Positions 5,365-11,863 of a stretch of DNA of 13,745 bases are shown here, piece by piece (position 1 is the first letter of the stretch; each line of letters starts with the position of its first letter). The notes under the pieces were generated by a model. That model was given only the letters and a program-made list of their open reading frames with translations, made no database searches and was not told the origin of the DNA. Location: assembly GCA_016182435.1 (NCBI GenBank), contig JACPGN010000077.1, positions 1-13,745 of the forward strand, written 5' to 3'. The DNA comes from Lentisphaerota bacterium. Its GTDB lineage: Bacteria > Verrucomicrobiota > Kiritimatiellia > JAAZAB01. A program made the position numbers and the translations under genes.

Positions 5365-6405
5365 ATGCAGATCAAGAACTTCATCGTAATCGGCGAAAAC
5401 ATTCACTGCACCCGCGTGCTCAAGCGCGGCGGCAATCTGGTGGATGAGGCCGCTCAAGTTATCCGCTACGATGACGGCAGCGGCAAGCACAAAACCTTGC
5501 CTATTCCCGAAATCCTATTGAAGAGCGCCGACTGGCAAAACGGGAAGATCAAGCACTGCGTGGCGGCCATCTGGCAGGGACTTTACGGCCAGGGGGCCGC
5601 CCAGGCGGCCGGTTGCGATTATCTGCGGGTCATGGCGGCAAAACAGGAGCACTCCGGAGCAACGTTTCTCGATGTCAATGTTGATGAGTTCAGCTTAGAC
5701 CTGGCGGAGCGAATCAAGGCCATGCAGTGGACGGTGGCGCTCCTCCAAAGCGCTTCGCGAGCGCCGCTCAGTATTGATTCCTCCAACAGCGACATTATGC
5801 GCGCGGGCCTGAACGCCTGCGCGCGCGAGCGCCTATGCCCGAGCGCCGGCCAGGGCGGCCGGCCAATGTTAAACTCCATTTCCCTGGAGCGCCTTGCGCT
5901 GCTGGACGTGGTGGCCGAATATCAACCCGCCGTGGTGGCCTCCGCGGCCGGCGCTAAAGGATTGCCCAGCACCGTGGAGGAACGCTTGAACAATTTGGGA
6001 CAACTGATCCCGCAGTTGACGGCCAAAGGCTTGCAGATGGACTGGATCCATGTGGACCCGTTGGTCTATACAATTTCCACCGATCCCAATAACGGCAAGA
6101 TGTTCCTGGACGCCGTCAAGGCCGTGCGCGCCAAATATGGGGCGGCTATTCATATTATCGGGGGCTTAAGCAACGTGTCCTTCGGCATGCCAGCTCGCAA
6201 GCTGATCAACCAGGTCTTCGCCTGTCTGATGGTGGAAGCCGGCGGCGATGGCGGCATCGTGGACCCGCTGCAGATCAACGCCAGGATCCTGCAAAAGTTA
6301 GATGAGACGGCCGAGCCGTTCCAATTGGCCAAGGCGTTGTTGCTGGGTACCGACGAGTTCGGCCTGAATTTCATTGCCACGCACCGCGCAGGCTCTCTGG
6401 GGTAG
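5365..6405 (+). CDS. Pterin-binding methyltransferase, methyltetrahydrofolate:corrinoid type (AcsE/MtgA-like)
   Basis: A 346-residue protein with a TIM-barrel pterin-binding fold. Motifs in order: VIGENIHCTR (8-17), DVNVDE (103-108), IDSSNS (137-142), LNSISLE (169-175), DPLVY (231-235) and GGLSNVSFGMPAR (266-278). The last is close to the GLSNVSFGLP signature of AcsE and MetH-type folate domains. It should move a methyl group between a corrinoid protein and tetrahydrofolate. With the corrinoid protein just upstream this gives the last step of methyl-amine-type demethylation. AGGAG lies ten bases before the ATG. Residues about 152-167 (rich in Arg, Cys, Gly, Pro) look like an insertion before LNSISLE, and their DNA matches part of the upstream intergenic repeat. 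Direction of transfer in the cell is inferred. Confidence 0.9.
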   Translation: MQIKNFIVIGENIHCTRVLKRGGNLVDEAAQVIRYDDGSGKHKTLPIPEILLKSADWQNGKIKHCVAAIWQGLYGQGAAQAAGCDYLRVMAAKQEHSGATFLDVNVDEFSLDLAERIKAMQWTVALLQSASRAPLSIDSSNSDIMRAGLNACARERLCPSAGQGGRPMLNSISLERLALLDVVAEYQPAVVASAAGAKGLPSTVEERLNNLGQLIPQLTAKGLQMDWIHVDPLVYTISTDPNNGKMFLDAVKAVRAKYGAAIHIIGGLSNVSFGMPARKLINQVFACLMVEAGGDGGIVDPLQINARILQKLDETAEPFQLAKALLLGTDEFGLNFIATHRAGSLG

Positions 6406-6423
6406 TTGCAAGTCTCGAATAGC

Positions 6424-6551
6424 TACTTCGCTGAAAAACCCGGCGGACGACACGGAGGTCGTCCCTCCATGGGTCAATTCAGGTGGTTTTTGCGATTTCT
6501 GGAGGGTCGGGCTCTGTCCCGACCGTTTGCAAATGGGGTTTTTCAGCGGAA
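6424..6551. mobile_element. MITE-like element with terminal inverted repeats and 9-bp flanking direct repeat
   Basis: CGCTGAAAAACCC (6429-6441) and its exact reverse complement (6536-6548) are the ends. The extended ends TTC(C)GCTG also match apart from one base. TCGAATAGC lies directly outside on both sides (6415-6423 and 6552-6560), as expected for a target site duplication. Between the ends are two hairpins, GGACGAC/GTCGTCC and GGTCGGG/CCCGACC. It has no coding capacity. A related element in opposite orientation is at 12855-13034. It sits between the methyltransferase stop and the PH-domain gene. Confidence 0.72.
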
Positions 6552-6577
6552 TCGAATAGCGCAGTGGGTATTGTCTG

Positions 6578-6964
6578 GTGAATGAATTCGCCTACGATGA
6601 TGAAGTGCTGCTGGAAGTGGAGCCATCCTGGTGGCATTACTTCTGGTACCTGGCGTTCGCCTGGCTGTTGATCCCGCTGGCCATCGCGCTCTGGAAGCAG
6701 GCCAGCCTGACCCTGCGCGTGTACTCCGACCGCGTGGTGCTAGAAACCGGACTCATCGCCAAACGCACCGTGGACCTGGCCATTACGGAAATCAACACCG
6801 TCGAAATCAACCAGACGTTTTTCCAGCGGCTCTGCCGGATCGGCAACATCAAAATGGCAACCTCCGGTACGGAAGGTTATGAGCTGATTGCCCGCGGCTT
6901 ACCGCAGCCCCGGCGAATTAATGAGGTCGTCTCCGCTCAGCGCCGGAAGTTGTTGAAAATCTGA
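6578..6964 (+). CDS. Small membrane protein with bacterial PH domain (bPH2/DUF304 type)
   Basis: A 128-residue protein. An acidic N-terminus and EVEPSWW precede a hydrophobic segment at about 19-40 (one long or two short membrane passes). The PH-like region follows (about 45-118), with LTLRVYSDRVVLETGLIAKR, then EINTVEINQTFFQRLCRIGN and the strand IKMATSG. This pattern is typical of YdbT/DUF304 proteins. The start is GTG at 6578; the ATG four bases later is in another frame, and there is no clear ribosome site. Molecular role unknown; family members are membrane-associated. It follows the MITE-like element and precedes thiS by 53 bp. Confidence 0.82.
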   Translation: MNEFAYDDEVLLEVEPSWWHYFWYLAFAWLLIPLAIALWKQASLTLRVYSDRVVLETGLIAKRTVDLAITEINTVEINQTFFQRLCRIGNIKMATSGTEGYELIARGLPQPRRINEVVSAQRRKLLKI

Positions 6965-6974
6965 ATGCGGGCAA

Positions 6975-7000
6975 CCACGGATTACACGGATAACACGGAT
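6975..7000. repeat. CCACGGAT-type repeat unit, single copy
   Basis: Three ACGGAT words about nine bases apart (CCACGGATTACACGGAT then AACACGGAT). It is the same unit as the inverted pair at 2188-2262. It lies between the PH-domain gene and thiS, just before the thiS ribosome site. Confidence 0.8.
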
Positions 7001-7017
7001 TTTGCGAGGGAAGGGAA

Positions 7018-7218
7018 ATGCACTTGGTTCTGAATGGCGAACCGAATGAGCGGCCTGAGCCGTGCTCGCTGGCGAAGCTGCTGCAGGAGCTGAACATCAA
7101 GGCTGAGCGGGTGACGACGGTCGTGAATGACGCAATCGTGCCGGCCGCGCAACGCGCCGCCTATCAAGTGCGCGAGGGCGACCGCATCGAAATCCTGACC
7201 TTCGCCGGCGGCGGATGA
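7018..7218 (+). CDS. thiS: Sulfur carrier protein ThiS
   Basis: A 66-residue ubiquitin-fold protein. It has the short N-terminal strand LVLNGEP, a SLAKLLQELNI helix, VVNDAIVP (35-42), and the ending EGDRIEILTFAGGG. The terminal Gly-Gly is what is adenylated and thiocarboxylated to deliver sulfur to ThiG for the thiazole of thiamine. AGGGAAGGGAA precedes the ATG. thiS is normally next to thiG; here thiG is 3.9 kb downstream, on the same strand, after three unrelated genes. No TPP riboswitch motif was found upstream. Confidence 0.92.
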   Translation: MHLVLNGEPNERPEPCSLAKLLQELNIKAERVTTVVNDAIVPAAQRAAYQVREGDRIEILTFAGGG

Positions 7219-7354
7219 GGACGGACGACGGACGCCAGACGACGGACAGGAATACGGTTGGCGTAGTACTTTCTGAAATGCTAAGCAGGCCGATATGGGT
7301 TATCGCAGGCGTTGTTATTATCAGGGAAAGATTAGCCAAACATATTTGAAATTT
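7219..7354. other. Intergenic stretch with GACGGAC-rich start
   Basis: Immediately after thiS, bases 7219-7250 are a short low-complexity run built from GGACGGAC and GACGACGGAC words, a form seen in repeat-rich genomes. The rest is plain sequence without a recognisable gene. Together with the next two entries this covers the 443-bp gap to the following gene. Confidence 0.5.
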
Positions 7355-7410
7355 TGGTAGGGCGCTCTCGCCGAGAGCGCCGCGGACGGCTCGGCGAGCT
7401 GTCCCTACCA
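7355..7410. repeat. Palindromic GGTAGGG...CCCTACC intergenic element, short copy
   Basis: TGGTAGGG (7355-7362) and CCCTACCA (7403-7410) are perfect inverted ends of a 56-bp element. Inside are GGCGCTCTCG-CCGAGAGCGCC, a 10-bp-class hairpin, and CGGCTCGGCGAGCTG. It shares the ends and the GCGCCGCGGACGG block with the longer copy at 4067-4233. A further inverted CGCCCTACCA word is at 7523-7532. Confidence 0.78.
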
Positions 7411-7536
7411 CGGAGCGACCAGGCCGCCCAACGGGAAAATGTTCAACATGAATTCAACACATTTCAGAAAGAAGAACCTATAAGAAGTGACCACGGCGTT
7501 ACCACCGCGGCTGCCGTAGCCTCGCCCTACCAAAAC

Positions 7537-7556
7537 ATACACGCAAAAACGTGTAT
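7537..7556. other. Small hairpin before the secreted-protein gene
   Basis: ATACACG and CGTGTAT pair around six bases, followed by CTTTACGG. The T-run is too short for a convincing terminator. No gene is recognised between 7411 and 7661. Confidence 0.3.
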
Positions 7557-7661
7557 CTTTACGGGAAAGCGCCTAAAGTCGCAGAGTGGCTTATGACCAA
7601 GATGGCCACAGGAACGGGAAGCGACCTCTGACATTATTATAAATCAAGAAAGGGAATGGAC

Positions 7662-8582
7662 ATGATTGGAACAAGAATAATGGCGATTGCCATCACCATG
7701 CTGATACTGGGCGCGAATTGCTTTGGGGACAACATCTCGCCAAGCAACATCTTTAAAAAGGTGGTAGCTACTTATAAGTCCATGCAAACATACAAGGCCG
7801 AAGGAACCATTACTTCAGATATTGACACTGGCGGAATGAAAATTAACACAGAAACATTATTTTCAATCTTGTTGAAGAAGCCCAATCTGTACCTCATTTC
7901 ATGGATCCAGAAGATGCCGACGCCGGGCATGGCGCAGTCCGGAGCCGTGTGGAGCGATGGGACACAACCATATTTGTACATGGGAATGATGGAAATGCTG
8001 AATGCGTATTCGAAAATGACTAACGATGAATTTGCTTTAAGTAGCGCGACAGGAATCTCCGGTGGGGCGGCCTGCACAATACCATCACTGTTTTTGTCAG
8101 TGTTTAAGGATCAACCGGATCCATTTTCCCGGCTCAATGACTTAAAGATAGAAAAGATTGAAAAGGTCGGAGAAGAAGACTGCTATGTATTAAGCGGGTC
8201 ATCCTCGATTTCGAAGAAGGAAACGCTCTGGGTCTCCAAGACCTCTCATTTAATCAGGAAGTATTGTCGGTCTCTCGAAGTTCCTGAAGGAGGTTGGCAA
8301 ACGCCCAAAATGACCGATGAACAACTTGAGGCGGCCATCAAAGGCGTGGGGCAAGAAGTGACGGAGGAGAGCAAGAAGAACATAAGGGAGATGATGGAGA
8401 GTTCAACAGAGATGCTCAAGACCATGAAGATGAAGGGGCTTTCCACGGAAGTTCACACAAACATCTCATCTCCAGAATTGAATAAGAACGATTTCAAGTT
8501 TGCTCTACCGGAAGGCGCCGTTCTCAAGGAATCCCTATTTGGCGGAATGTTCGGCCGCACAAATGGCGTTTTTAACAAATAG
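7662..8582 (+). CDS. Secreted LolA-fold-like protein (DUF2092-type), function unknown
   Basis: A 306-residue protein with a Sec signal peptide (MIGTRIMAIAITMLILGANC, then FGDN); cleavage after FG is plausible. LGANC is not a good lipobox, because Asn stands before the Cys. The mature part begins SNIFKKVVATYKSMQTYKAE and GTITSDID, then repeated strands (KPNLYLISW, GAVWSDGTQPYLYM). This is the pattern of LolA/DUF2092 outer-membrane-sorting-like beta-barrel folds, so it probably acts in the periplasm. A charged helical region (about 225-270) follows, with a LolA-like ending (FKFALPEGA). AGGGA six bases before 7662 favours this start over the ATG at 7656. Base composition is visibly more A/T-rich than thiS or thiG. 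It begins a three-gene envelope group. Confidence 0.7.
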   Translation: MIGTRIMAIAITMLILGANCFGDNISPSNIFKKVVATYKSMQTYKAEGTITSDIDTGGMKINTETLFSILLKKPNLYLISWIQKMPTPGMAQSGAVWSDGTQPYLYMGMMEMLNAYSKMTNDEFALSSATGISGGAACTIPSLFLSVFKDQPDPFSRLNDLKIEKIEKVGEEDCYVLSGSSSISKKETLWVSKTSHLIRKYCRSLEVPEGGWQTPKMTDEQLEAAIKGVGQEVTEESKKNIREMMESSTEMLKTMKMKGLSTEVHTNISSPELNKNDFKFALPEGAVLKESLFGGMFGRTNGVFNK

Positions 8583-8607
8583 TCGGCGGATTTAGCCCAA
8601 AACAAAG

Positions 8608-9216
8608 ATGACAACAGATACGGCAAAGCAATCGCAATCTGATGGAATCGCCGAATGGAAAAGAGAAAAAAGACACGTGTTCTGGAGCCGTCTGATCCGC
8701 TGGGGAGTTGGCATCCCTCTGATTCTATTTTCGTATCCATGGCTTGGATATTTTGGCCCATTCCTTGTGCTTTTGGGCAGTATACTCATAGCACCTGATA
8801 TCGCGGGATATTTTGCCAAGTTCGCAGGAAATATTATCTGGCCGCATCATAAAGGCAAACCACAGCCTATTTATGGTATTCCACGATCACTTGCCGCCAA
8901 AGGAAGATATGCGGAAGCGGAAATGGAATACGAAAAGATTATTCAGGAATTCCCGCACGAGGCAACGCCTCATATTGAAATGATTAACATTGCGGTAGTC
9001 CGATTAAATAACCCCGAGCTGGCGGAACAATTGTATCAAAGAGGAATGGGGCTCCTTAAGAATCCCGAAGCCCGTGAGACGCTTACCAGGATGTATGCGG
9101 CGCTACGGTCGCGCCTCAAGAGCAAAGATAAAGAAAACCGGAAGGTTATTCCTCACGAAAAAATCGAGGAAATAAGGGACCGCTTGGCGCGCGACCGCGA
9201 CAAACTGTGGCAATGA
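8608..9216 (+). CDS. Membrane-anchored TPR-like protein, function unknown
   Basis: A 202-residue protein 25 bp after the preceding gene, so probably the same operon. A charged N-terminus is followed by two hydrophobic segments (about 28-43 and 47-67). TPR-like helices come next, AKGRYAEAEMEYEKIIQEFP (97-116) and NNPELAEQLYQRGMGLL (134-150), and a highly charged C-terminal helix rich in Lys, Arg and Asp ends the protein. The TPR region probably binds another protein on one face of the inner membrane. There is no clear ribosome site before the ATG, which suggests translation from the upstream gene. No family name can be given. Confidence 0.72.
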   Translation: MTTDTAKQSQSDGIAEWKREKRHVFWSRLIRWGVGIPLILFSYPWLGYFGPFLVLLGSILIAPDIAGYFAKFAGNIIWPHHKGKPQPIYGIPRSLAAKGRYAEAEMEYEKIIQEFPHEATPHIEMINIAVVRLNNPELAEQLYQRGMGLLKNPEARETLTRMYAALRSRLKSKDKENRKVIPHEKIEEIRDRLARDRDKLWQ

Positions 9217-9311
9217 CTTATGGCGAAGGCGGCCTTGCACCCTGCATCGCGGTAGCCGCGCTGAGAGTGAAGGCCATCGTTGTGTGAATTAGGCCTTCGG
9301 CAACTAAAAAC

Positions 9312-9360
9312 TGTAGCCGGCCTCGCTGAGGCCGGTCCGGGGTCGGCGACCCCGGCTACA
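9312..9360. repeat. TGTAGCCGG...CCGGCTACA double-hairpin repeat
   Basis: Perfect 9-bp inverted ends enclose two hairpins, CCGGCCT/AGGCCGG and CCGGGGTC/GACCCCGG, making a cruciform-like 49-bp unit in the gap before the 483-codon gene. It has the look of a dispersed extragenic palindrome. Confidence 0.8.
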
Positions 9361-9374
9361 ACTTTGTCCTCCGC

Positions 9375-9399
9375 AGGCGGATCCGCCTCAGGCGGAAAA
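9375..9399. repeat. GGCGGATCCGCC palindrome with GGCGGAAAA tail
   Basis: AGGCGGATCCGCCT is a perfect 14-bp palindrome, followed by CAGGCGGAAAA. The same two words occur at 4166-4188 inside the long GGTAGGG element, so this is a second small dispersed repeat. Confidence 0.65.
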
Positions 9400-9442
9400 T
9401 TCCTATACTTCAAGATATAAAATCCAGAATCGGAGGGTTGCC

Positions 9443-10894
9443 GTGCGGGTGAAACTCATTATTGGCTGGTTGTATGCCGTTATTCTGTGTCTTATCTATG
9501 GCTTACTGCTATCTGCCTACGGCTGCTCGCTTCGCTTTCACGATTCTCACGAGCCTCGATTATCATTTCTTTTTCTCCTCTTTCTCGCACTGCTTGCCGT
9601 ATTCATCGGATGCTGCTTTAGCCTGTCCTGGCTTTGGCGGAGACGCAATTGGGATTCGCGGGGTCGTTGGCGTTTTGCCTTTCTGGTTCTTTTGACGATT
9701 CCCATTGTCTGCCTGATGCGCGATGCAACACCGATTGAACACGACTACAGCATGAAGGACATCGTGCCGGGAGATCCGAAGATACTTGCAAGCTACGACA
9801 CCCTGATGTTGTTTCGGAAAGGTGGGGGGATGGAAGTCAAAACGACAGATACCTCGGCCAACTATCCCCAATTTCAAACCAATATCCTCGCAAATCTTCT
9901 AACCAATACCCTCGCATATTCCGAATCCATATCTTACGCGTGGAACAGCATTGCGCCGGCACGTTCGGTAATCGAAAAGCTGGATACATATCCGGGTATT
10001 GCCGACCTGACACCTCAAGTACCGTTGGGCACAAACACGCCCATCCCTAACTTCGTGACGCTCCGTTCTATTTCCTGGACATACACGGCATACGCCAGCC
10101 TCAAGACGGCACAAGGCCACCCTGAGGAAGGTGTTAAACAACTGGCGAAAATCCAGAGCGTTACCAGGAAAGCTCTGCCTAATTCGGCGCTCCTTATCAA
10201 CAAGATGATCTGGATTGCGATAGCTCGCAACAACATCGAGGCCGCCTACGTAATTCTCCAGCAGCCGCAATGCACTCCCGAAAGCCTGAAGATACTGAAG
10301 GAAGCATTCCCTTCCATCTCCGCGGAAGACGTCTCTCTGCGCCATGTGTTTATTGGGGAATACTTGTTTCTCAAGAGTTGCGTTGATTGGTTGAGACCAA
10401 GCACCTTTTTCGATGCTTTCTCCTTGATCGAGGTCGTCGGGACGACTCCCAAGCCACCATCATTATTTCGTAAAGCCGTATCTTCCTTTGTCTATTATCT
10501 GGCGATCAGGAAGAACCGCACATTCAGGGATTTCCGCAAACACTTTGACCTTTTGGTTGAAGGCGCTGGCAAGCATCCTCCAGACATGTCACGAGCCGAC
10601 AGATTTGTTAAGAACTATATCCGGCATCCGGATATTCGCAATCTGGGCGGATGGTTTATGGTTTCAGTTACAACGCCAAGTTTCACGCGAGCCTCCGTAA
10701 CTGCTGTCAACACAAAGGTGTTGAGCGACCTCCTGGCCATTGAAATTGGGAATCGTTTGAACCAGCCGGTGGTTCTCGATGACTATTATTCCGATGGCCC
10801 TTACGGGCGTGATGAACGAACGGGCCGAGCCTTTTCGGTCGGCCCCGATAAGAAGCCGAACACTTATGATGATATTCTATTAGGAAAGAACTAA
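9443..10894 (+). CDS. Large membrane protein with pseudopilin-like C-terminal motif, function unknown
   Basis: A 483-residue protein starting at GTG, with GGAGGG seven bases upstream. Three hydrophobic segments (about 5-27, 40-64, 76-92) are followed by a large soluble part that is probably periplasmic. That part has helical repeats resembling TPR-like packing (SLKTAQGHPEEGVKQLAKIQ, about 215-234). The last 40 residues contain DDYYSDGPYGRDERTGRAFS followed by VGPDKKPNTYDDI. This is like the calcium-loop ending of type II secretion pseudopilins and of many uncharacterised PVC proteins (pattern DPFSG...YSVGPDGK...DDI). Known function: none recognised. It is third in the group that separates thiS from thiG; the 226-bp gap before it holds two repeats. 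Confidence 0.72.
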   Translation: MRVKLIIGWLYAVILCLIYGLLLSAYGCSLRFHDSHEPRLSFLFLLFLALLAVFIGCCFSLSWLWRRRNWDSRGRWRFAFLVLLTIPIVCLMRDATPIEHDYSMKDIVPGDPKILASYDTLMLFRKGGGMEVKTTDTSANYPQFQTNILANLLTNTLAYSESISYAWNSIAPARSVIEKLDTYPGIADLTPQVPLGTNTPIPNFVTLRSISWTYTAYASLKTAQGHPEEGVKQLAKIQSVTRKALPNSALLINKMIWIAIARNNIEAAYVILQQPQCTPESLKILKEAFPSISAEDVSLRHVFIGEYLFLKSCVDWLRPSTFFDAFSLIEVVGTTPKPPSLFRKAVSSFVYYLAIRKNRTFRDFRKHFDLLVEGAGKHPPDMSRADRFVKNYIRHPDIRNLGGWFMVSVTTPSFTRASVTAVNTKVLSDLLAIEIGNRLNQPVVLDDYYSDGPYGRDERTGRAFSVGPDKKPNTYDDILLGKN

Positions 10895-10962
10895 GATTGC
10901 ATAACCAATGAGTGGAGGCTATCGTTACTTGCGCGCAGAAGCAAGGGGGCGTCGATCCCAAT

Positions 10963-10982
10963 GGCCTCAGCAAGCTGAGGCC
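10963..10982. other. Perfect hairpin in the thiG upstream region
   Basis: GGCCTCAG and CTGAGGCC form an 8-bp stem around CAAG. It is not followed by a T-run, so it is not a clear terminator. CCCTACGTAGGG (10981-10992) is an overlapping 12-bp palindrome. Confidence 0.55.
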
Positions 10983-10990
10983 CTACGTAG

Positions 10991-11053
10991 GGCGCGACCA
11001 CGCCTCTGGCGTGGTAAACCTTGTGCCAGCCACGCGGAACGCGTGGTCGCGCC
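10991..11053. repeat. GGCGCGACCACGC...GCGTGGTCGCGCC cruciform repeat
   Basis: Perfect 13-bp inverted ends (10991-11003 and 11041-11053) enclose two smaller hairpins, CCACGCC-TCT-GGCGTGG and CCACGC/GCGTGG. A very similar CCACGC-TCTT-GGCGTGG hairpin is at 12972-12988 inside the second MITE-like element. It lies 27 bp before the thiG start and leaves no room for a normal ribosome site other than the bases after it. Confidence 0.75.
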
Positions 11054-11080
11054 ATTTCACCCCTCATCACTGGTTTCGCC

Positions 11081-11863
11081 ATGGATACTTTAACAATAGG
11101 CAAGCACGCTTTCAGCTCGCGCCTGATCCTGGGAACGGGCAAGTTTTCCGACGCCGAAACCATGGTCCGGGCCATCCAGGCCTCCGGCGCGCAATTAGTA
11201 ACCGTGGCCCTGCGCCGGTTCAATCTGCAGCGGCCCGCCGATGACCTGCTGGGACCGCTGCAGGCCATTAAGGGCCTGACGCTCATGCCGAACACGTCCG
11301 GCGCCTGTAACGCGCATGAAGCAGTCAAGGCCGCCCACATTGCCCGGGAACTAAGCGGCAGCCAGTTTATCAAGGTGGAAATTCATCCCAATCCCCAGCA
11401 CTTGATGCCCGACGGAATTGAAACGCTGGAGGCCGCGCGGATTCTGGCCGCGGAAGGATTTGTCGTCATGCCTTACATGCCGGCCGACCCGGTCCTGGCC
11501 AAGCGCTTGGAAGAGGTCGGCTGCGCCGCGGTCATGCCCCTGGGGTCGGGGATCGGCACGGGCCACGGCCTGGCCACCGCCGAGCTGTTGAAACTCATTA
11601 TCCGCGAGGCCCAGGTCCCGGTGATCGTGGATGCGGGCTTGCGTTCGCCCGGCGAGGCCGCAGTGGCCATGGAAATGGGGTGTGCCGCCGTGCTGGTCAA
11701 CAGCGCCATTGCCGCCGCCGGCGATCCCGTGGCTATGGCCGGGGCCTTTGCCAAAGCCGTGCAAGCCGGCCGCGCCGCGCGCTTAGCCGGAATTATGCCC
11801 CAGAGCGATGCGGCCATTCCCACCAGCCCCTTGACCTCATTCCTGGGGAATGCCAAACAATGA
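11081..11863 (+). CDS. thiG: Thiazole synthase ThiG
   Basis: A 260-residue TIM-barrel enzyme. It condenses deoxyxylulose 5-phosphate, dehydroglycine and ThiS-bound sulfur into the thiazole phosphate of thiamine. The start at 11081 gives the family N-terminus ([12 protein letters not shown], 13-24). Other motifs are NTSGA (71-75), FIKVEIH with the likely Schiff-base Lys98 (96-102), [12 protein letters not shown] (152-163), and [20 protein letters not shown] (181-200) followed by [11 protein letters not shown]. Several positions differ from the common text (for example GLRSPGEA where GIGxPSDA is usual), so it is a divergent member. No ribosome site is obvious before the ATG. It overlaps bioB by four bases. 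The dehydroglycine-forming partner (ThiH or ThiO) is not in the window. Confidence 0.93.
   Translation: MDTLTIGKHAFSSRLILGTGKFSDAETMVRAIQASGAQLVTVALRRFNLQRPADDLLGPLQAIKGLTLMPNTSGACNAHEAVKAAHIARELSGSQFIKVEIHPNPQHLMPDGIETLEAARILAAEGFVVMPYMPADPVLAKRLEEVGCAAVMPLGSGIGTGHGLATAELLKLIIREAQVPVIVDAGLRSPGEAAVAMEMGCAAVLVNSAIAAAGDPVAMAGAFAKAVQAGRAARLAGIMPQSDAAIPTSPLTSFLGNAKQ

Noticed and set aside
7651..7661. ATG at 7656 as start of the secreted protein
   Set aside because: It leaves almost no spacing from AGGGA; the ATG at 7662 has a six-base spacer and gives a normal signal peptide.
10895..11080. Possible TPP riboswitch before thiG, given the CTGAGG text
   Set aside because: The CTGAGG belongs to a perfect hairpin; the conserved TPP-aptamer blocks around GAACCTGAT and the AGGGA end are absent.
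10891..11373. Minus-strand open frame overlapping thiG start
   Set aside because: Shadow of thiG plus palindromic repeat; thiG on the plus strand has full family motifs.
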